A DNA stretch of 8,933 nucleotides. Origin: Microcaldota archaeon (GTDB lineage Archaea > Micrarchaeota > Micrarchaeia > Micrarchaeales > Micrarchaeaceae). The DNA lies in the NCBI GenBank assembly GCA_030039935.1, contig JASHUQ010000069.1, positions 1 through 8,933 on the forward strand, read 5' to 3'. Below are positions 5,309 to 8,933 of the stretch, in pieces. Within the stretch, counting starts at the first letter, position 1; the number at the start of each line of letters is the position of its first letter. The position numbers and the translations under genes were made by a program. Under the pieces are notes generated by a model. That model ran no database searches, had not been told where the DNA came from, and worked only from the letters and a program-made list of their open reading frames with translations.

Positions 5309-6211
5309 ATGGATTCTCAAAATATGCAAGGCCAGCAAACCGCAACAATGCCAAACCCCAATTATCCAGGATCCAACAATAGTAACCAGCAGGCTAAAGA
5401 TAACAAGCCAAAGCAAAGAGGCGGAAAGAGCAGAAAACCGGTTTATTTTGTAGTCGTTGTAGTAATTATAATAATAGCGGCTGCATTCGTTTTTCTCAAT
5501 GGGAATTCTGGAGCCTCATTGGTTCCATATGATAACGTTCAGGTGAGCCAGCAGCAGCTTTCACAGATGCAGAGCATTGCAACAAACACAACGCTTGCAA
5601 ACAGGGTTGGAGCAGGGATTGTTTCCCCATATCCAACAAAAGAGAAAATCTCTAATGTAACAATGGTGAATGGAAAACCGGCAGTAATATATGTTGGAGC
5701 CGATTATTGCCCGTACTGTGGAATCACCAGATGGGGGTTCGTCCTTGCGCTTATGAGATTTGGTACTTTCACATCACTGCATTATATGACATCAAGCTCA
5801 ACAGACGCATATGCGAATACTGCGACATTCACATTCTACAACTCAAGCTATGAAAGCTCTATAATAGCTTTTATAGAGTCTGAGATAGAAACAAACACAG
5901 AGCCATATCAAACGCTCCAGGTGCCTGACCAGCTCCAGAACAGCACGGTTAGCGCTTTCGACCCGGGTGGAAGCATTCCGTTCATAGATTTTGGAAACAG
6001 AAGCGTACAGATTGGCGCATCAATATCTCCAAATTACATAAAGGGGATGTCATGGCAGGAGGTAATAAGCAAGCTGAACGACAGCAATTCAACTGTAAGC
6101 CAGGCAATAATAGGACAAGCAGATGTATTCACTGCAGAGATATGCGCGATAGATGGAGATATGCCATCAAATGTGTGCAATCAGACGTATGTGAGCAAAA
6201 TACTAGGATAG
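5309..6211 (+). CDS. Membrane-anchored thioredoxin-like protein, DUF929 family
   Basis: I start this 300-residue protein at ATG 5309 rather than GTG 5285, because the TATA element is centred 30 bp before 5309 and the extra eight residues add nothing recognisable. Residues 1-44 are Gln/Asn-rich and then basic (KQRGGKSRK), 45-63 form one membrane helix, and the rest should face outside (positive-inside rule). [17 protein letters not shown] places a CxxC active-site-like CPYC at 134-137, with a Ile-Pro at 223-224 in GSIPFIDFG, which could be the cis-Pro loop of a thioredoxin fold. Two more cysteines (279 and 290) could form a structural disulfide. This arrangement matches DUF929 (PF06053), whose role is not established; extracellular disulfide exchange is inferred. 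Eight N-x-S/T sequons lie after the membrane helix, so heavy N-glycosylation is likely. The stop overlaps the convergent sulfatase-like gene by 9 bp. Confidence 0.85.
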   Translation: MDSQNMQGQQTATMPNPNYPGSNNSNQQAKDNKPKQRGGKSRKPVYFVVVVVIIIIAAAFVFLNGNSGASLVPYDNVQVSQQQLSQMQSIATNTTLANRVGAGIVSPYPTKEKISNVTMVNGKPAVIYVGADYCPYCGITRWGFVLALMRFGTFTSLHYMTSSSTDAYANTATFTFYNSSYESSIIAFIESEIETNTEPYQTLQVPDQLQNSTVSAFDPGGSIPFIDFGNRSVQIGASISPNYIKGMSWQEVISKLNDSNSTVSQAIIGQADVFTAEICAIDGDMPSNVCNQTYVSKILG

Positions 6212-7633
6212 ATTATTGTCATTTATATGGTTGAGCATGTTGTTTGCTATTCCCCTATTTGCCTCTATTATGCTTGTAGTCTCATTAGGATCATTTGATA
6301 TATCATAAAGCTGATCCTTGCTCCTTCCAAAGAAATGCACAAGCTTCATGTTTCCATTATATATTGCTGTTACCTTTTTGTTGTACATCCTCTTTGCCTT
6401 GTATATCTTTTGCGCATTTGATGACTTGTCCTTCAGGAACATGAGCAGCTGTTCGTCCCACCCTTCGCTTATTCCCATATGCTCGCAATGTATGTACTTG
6501 TTTCTTCTCATGTTTCCGTTCAGATGGTCGTATTTTCCGGATGCAAGGCCGAGTATGGCATTATGGAGCGATAGCAGGCTCACGGGCCTATTTTCCTGCT
6601 CTTTTATCCTTACAATTTTCCCATTTTTGAAATTTACAGATATTAGAGGAACCTTTGCTATTTCTTCGTAGGGGGGCATCGCATGATACAGCATTCCCTT
6701 CTCGCCGAACATTTGACCGTGGTCAGATGTAAGTATGACAGTTGCGTCATCAAGCATTCCTCCTTTCTTGAGAATGTCTATTGTCTTGCCTATCTTTCTG
6801 TCTAGATACGATAGCCTTCTAAGATAAGCGTTGTGGAGAGTTTTTGAAGTATCATCTGTAAGCTCCTCTATCCCAGAAAGATAAAGCCATTTGTCCTGGA
6901 TCGCATCCTTGTCATTTAATGGATAGTTCTCATGTGCCTCTATATAGTTTATGAAAATGAACTGGGATGCATAATTGTAACCGTATTTCAGGTACTTCTC
7001 AAGCATTGAATTGGTGTCCATTGCTCCTCTGTCGAGCCTGTATGTTCCATCAGCATTCGCAACGCTCCTGTTGAGCTTAAGCCTTAAATTCAGGTATACC
7101 CTGTCAAGTATAGGCCTTGGGATCATTTTTGATATTGAATAGCTTGCCTTGAAAAGGCGTTCTCTTGTCTTCGCCCCTCCATTGAATATAAAAGAAATAC
7201 GCTCTACAAGTTTTTTGTTGTATTTTGGATTTGACTGCATCCACACGTCATATACCTTATCAAATCCTATGGCCATGTTTGTGCTGCTCGTGATAAACGG
7301 GTTGTTGGAAAAAAGAACAGAGTAGTATCCATATCTGGAAAGCCTGCTTGCAATTGTGTTGGACCCGTTCTCAAGAAACTTTGTTTTGACCATCCACGGA
7401 TCTATTTTCTTTGTTCCATTAGTGAAAAAGTCCTTTGCAACGCCGTTTATGCTAGAAACCTTTGAATTCATGAACAAAGCGGCATGTGTAGGCGCAGTCC
7501 ATGTGCCCGGCGCAACAGTGCCTGTATATGCTGTCCCTTTCTTCGCAAGGTTGCCTATAACCGGAAGCCTGTTATTCCCGTAAATGTCCTTTGCCCTTAC
7601 TGTATCGAGCATAAGGAGTATTATGTTCTTCAT
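6203..7633 (-). CDS. Sulfatase-like hydrolase, alkaline phosphatase superfamily (Thr nucleophile)
   Basis: This 476-residue protein has the sulfatase/alkaline phosphatase superfamily layout. An N-terminal strand [18 protein letters not shown] carries metal-ligand candidate Asp10. The nucleophile region [14 protein letters not shown] (41-54) follows, and [12 protein letters not shown] supplies Asp304-His305 as metal ligands. True sulfatases have C/S-x-P-x-R, with Cys or Ser converted to formylglycine. Here the aligned residues are T46-A-P-T-H50, so Thr46 is the likely nucleophile and formylglycine cannot form. That points to a phosphodiester, phosphoglycerol or phosphoethanolamine-type activity, or another non-sulfatase reaction, rather than sulfate ester cleavage. 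No signal peptide or membrane segment is seen, so it appears cytosolic. It is divergent from the glycosyltransferase across an 88-bp gap, and overlaps the DUF929 stop. Substrate unknown; a link to glycan or lipid head-group metabolism comes only from its neighbours. Confidence 0.85.
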   Translation of the reverse strand: MKNIILLMLDTVRAKDIYGNNRLPVIGNLAKKGTAYTGTVAPGTWTAPTHAALFMNSKVSSINGVAKDFFTNGTKKIDPWMVKTKFLENGSNTIASRLSRYGYYSVLFSNNPFITSSTNMAIGFDKVYDVWMQSNPKYNKKLVERISFIFNGGAKTRERLFKASYSISKMIPRPILDRVYLNLRLKLNRSVANADGTYRLDRGAMDTNSMLEKYLKYGYNYASQFIFINYIEAHENYPLNDKDAIQDKWLYLSGIEELTDDTSKTLHNAYLRRLSYLDRKIGKTIDILKKGGMLDDATVILTSDHGQMFGEKGMLYHAMPPYEEIAKVPLISVNFKNGKIVRIKEQENRPVSLLSLHNAILGLASGKYDHLNGNMRRNKYIHCEHMGISEGWDEQLLMFLKDKSSNAQKIYKAKRMYNKKVTAIYNGNMKLVHFFGRSKDQLYDISNDPNETTSIIEANRGIANNMLNHINDNNLS

Positions 7634-7693
7634 GCGATCGGTTCTCTGTATTTATTTCAAAACGTAGTTATTAAAACATTTTATTTTCTAAGG

Positions 7694-7702
7694 TTTTATC
7701 TA
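7694..7702 (+). promoter_or_regulatory. TATA box of the glycosyltransferase gene
   Basis: TTTTATCTA is centred about 24 bp upstream of the ATG at 7722, a spacing that implies an essentially leaderless transcript. It lies in the 88-bp divergent gap. The sulfatase-like gene on the other strand has weaker candidates (AAATAAA near 7651-7657). Confidence 0.5.
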
Positions 7703-7721
7703 AGCAACAATATGTGAATTT

Positions 7722-8885
7722 ATGGACATATGCGTATTAAACCCTTTTTTTTATCCTTATAGCGGAGGCACTGAGCGCGTTCTCCTTGAGGTGTACAAAA
7801 GGCTGGTGAAAAACAACAACATCACTGTTGTTTCTGCATCGCTGAATGACAGCAGCAAAACAAGGGTCGATCATGTCAATGGGATAAAGGTCGTAAGGGT
7901 TGCGACAAGGTACATAAAGATACCGGCACTGCCTATGCCTTTTCCCATAATGATAGGGCTAAGAGAGGCGATAAACAAGGAAAGGGCGCAAATCTACCAC
8001 ATAAACAACAGATATCTCTATTTCCAGAATTCGATAAACGAGATAAGAAAGGTAAATGGGAAAATAGCCCTGACCCTGCACGACGCTTTGCCAAGGAACA
8101 TAAATGCGATAACCGACAATGGTGGTTATCTGTACGATCTTGTATGGGGCAGGAAGATGATGGAGTATTCTGATGTTATAACAGCAGTGTCGAGCGACAC
8201 CGTAAGGACAACAGTGCCTGAGAACTGCAGGAAAAGGACATTCGTGATATATAATGGGGTTGATTACAAAAGGTTCAAGCACAGGGCAAGATCAGACAGG
8301 AATGTTAGGAAGATTGCAATGCAGTTGGATATTGAAAATAATTCTATAAATGTAATAAACAACGGGAGGCTTATAGCGCAAAAGGGCCAGGTTTACATAA
8401 TCAGGGCGTTTGCAAATATTATGAGAAACAATCCAGGCAGGAAATTCAATTTGGTCATTATAGGGAGGGGTTATCTTAAAGATTATCTAATGTACATGGC
8501 AAAAGACCTAGGAATATCGAAAAATGTAAAGATAATTGGAGGAATAGAAGATAGGGATATTCCATACTATTACAATCTTGGTGATGTGTTCGTTTCTGGA
8601 TCTTTGTACGAACCGGCATCTATAGCGGTAATGGAGGCCCTTGCAAGCGAAACGCCAGTTGTTGCAACAAGGGTTGGCGGGGTTCCGGAGATGATGAAGG
8701 AAAACGGGCTGTATGTAAAGGCGAGAAGCATATCTGGAATAGAGGAAAGGATAAACGAAACAATAAGTGATAAATTATCTGCCAGAAAAAGGGCAGTGGG
8801 GGGGCGCATGCTCATAAAAAAAGAGCACGACTGGAACAACATATCAAAGAGATATGAAGATGTGTTCAGCTCTGTTGTTGCATAG
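7722..8885 (+). CDS. Glycosyltransferase family 4 (GT-B fold)
   Basis: This 387-residue protein has the two Rossmann-like domains of GT-B enzymes. The N-terminal domain opens with ICVLNPFFYPYSGGTERVL, the loop that contacts the acceptor in GT4 enzymes (Gly15-Gly16-Thr-Glu). IYNGVDYKRFK marks the crossover to the C-terminal domain, which has INNGRLIAQKG, LVIIGRGYL and the nucleotide-sugar-binding E-x7-E motif: Glu297 and Glu305 in EPASIAVMEALASETPVVAT. It would transfer a hexose from a nucleotide sugar with retention of configuration; the sugar and acceptor cannot be read from sequence. There is no membrane segment, so it probably acts at the cytosolic face of the membrane or on a soluble acceptor. 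ATG 7722 is favoured by the TATA distance; an upstream ATG at 7712 is followed at once by TGA. A run of seven G (8798-8804) lies near the 3' end, but the frame there is intact. Confidence 0.9.
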   Translation: MDICVLNPFFYPYSGGTERVLLEVYKRLVKNNNITVVSASLNDSSKTRVDHVNGIKVVRVATRYIKIPALPMPFPIMIGLREAINKERAQIYHINNRYLYFQNSINEIRKVNGKIALTLHDALPRNINAITDNGGYLYDLVWGRKMMEYSDVITAVSSDTVRTTVPENCRKRTFVIYNGVDYKRFKHRARSDRNVRKIAMQLDIENNSINVINNGRLIAQKGQVYIIRAFANIMRNNPGRKFNLVIIGRGYLKDYLMYMAKDLGISKNVKIIGGIEDRDIPYYYNLGDVFVSGSLYEPASIAVMEALASETPVVATRVGGVPEMMKENGLYVKARSISGIEERINETISDKLSARKRAVGGRMLIKKEHDWNNISKRYEDVFSSVVA

Positions 8886-8887
8886 CA

Positions 8888-8933
8888 TTACATTTCGTCT
8901 TCTGAGCTTTCCTCTTCGTAATCAGAACTTGAG
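8888..8933 (-). CDS. Acidic C-terminal tail of a protein continuing beyond the window (partial)
   Basis: Read on the minus strand from the right edge, one frame gives 14 codons, SSSDYEEESSEDEM, then TAA at 8890-8888, two bases after the glycosyltransferase stop. The dense Glu/Asp/Ser composition is typical of a real acidic tail, and the convergent, nearly touching arrangement copies the other gene junctions in this window. Too little is present to name the protein. The frame is not proven. Confidence 0.5.
   Translation of the reverse strand, partial: SSSDYEEESSEDEM

Noticed and set aside
6318..6671. 117-codon plus-strand frame inside the sulfatase-like gene
   Set aside because: It is antisense to a gene with clear catalytic motifs; its hydrophobic, Cys-rich content comes from the complementary strand.
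1..8933. CRISPR arrays, insertion sequences, rRNA or long repeats
   Set aside because: I saw no regularly spaced direct repeats, transposase-like proteins with terminal inverted repeats, or rRNA-like conserved stretches.

Overview
The window looks archaeal. Evidence: a tRNA-Trp interrupted by an intron between positions 37 and 38; AT-rich TATA-like boxes about 24-30 bp upstream of start codons with almost no leader (leaderless transcripts); occasional GGTGA ribosome binding sites; and a DUF929-type membrane-anchored thioredoxin-like protein, a family I know from Sulfolobales, Thermoplasmatales and ARMAN-like acidophiles. Very tight packing (convergent genes overlapping by 8-9 bp) fits a small-genome archaeon, perhaps an ARMAN/DPANN type. 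The lineage is a guess; the domain assignment is firm.

Layout, left to right: the 3' part of a HerA/FtsK-superfamily ATPase gene (+); a multi-pass flippase-like membrane protein of the PF03706/UPF0104 type (-); a small basic hypothetical protein with an R-D-x-x-G-R-F motif (-); an intron-containing tRNA-Trp(CCA) (-); two unrecognised genes in one transcription unit (-), the downstream one ending in a probable winged-helix domain; an undecaprenyl-diphosphatase-like (UppP/BacA) membrane protein (-); a DUF929 protein with a CPYC motif (+), divergent from uppP and apparently sharing one central TATA element with it; a sulfatase/alkaline-phosphatase-superfamily enzyme with Thr at the nucleophile position (-); a family-4 glycosyltransferase (+); and the last 14 codons of an acidic-tailed protein (-) at the right edge.

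Several genes point to the cell envelope: polyprenyl-diphosphate recycling (UppP), a flippase-like integral membrane protein, a GT4 glycosyltransferase, a phospho/sulfo-hydrolase-like enzyme, and an exported redox-type protein with eight N-glycosylation sequons. A lipid-linked glycan / N-glycosylation theme is plausible, but they are not one operon.

The two-gene unit at 2902-4334 is the part I understand least. It is preceded by Shine-Dalgarno motifs where neighbours look leaderless, prefers AAA for Lys and TTA/TTG for Leu more than its neighbours, and matches no family I recognise. It is the best candidate for an undescribed accessory module, although nothing in the sequence proves a function.
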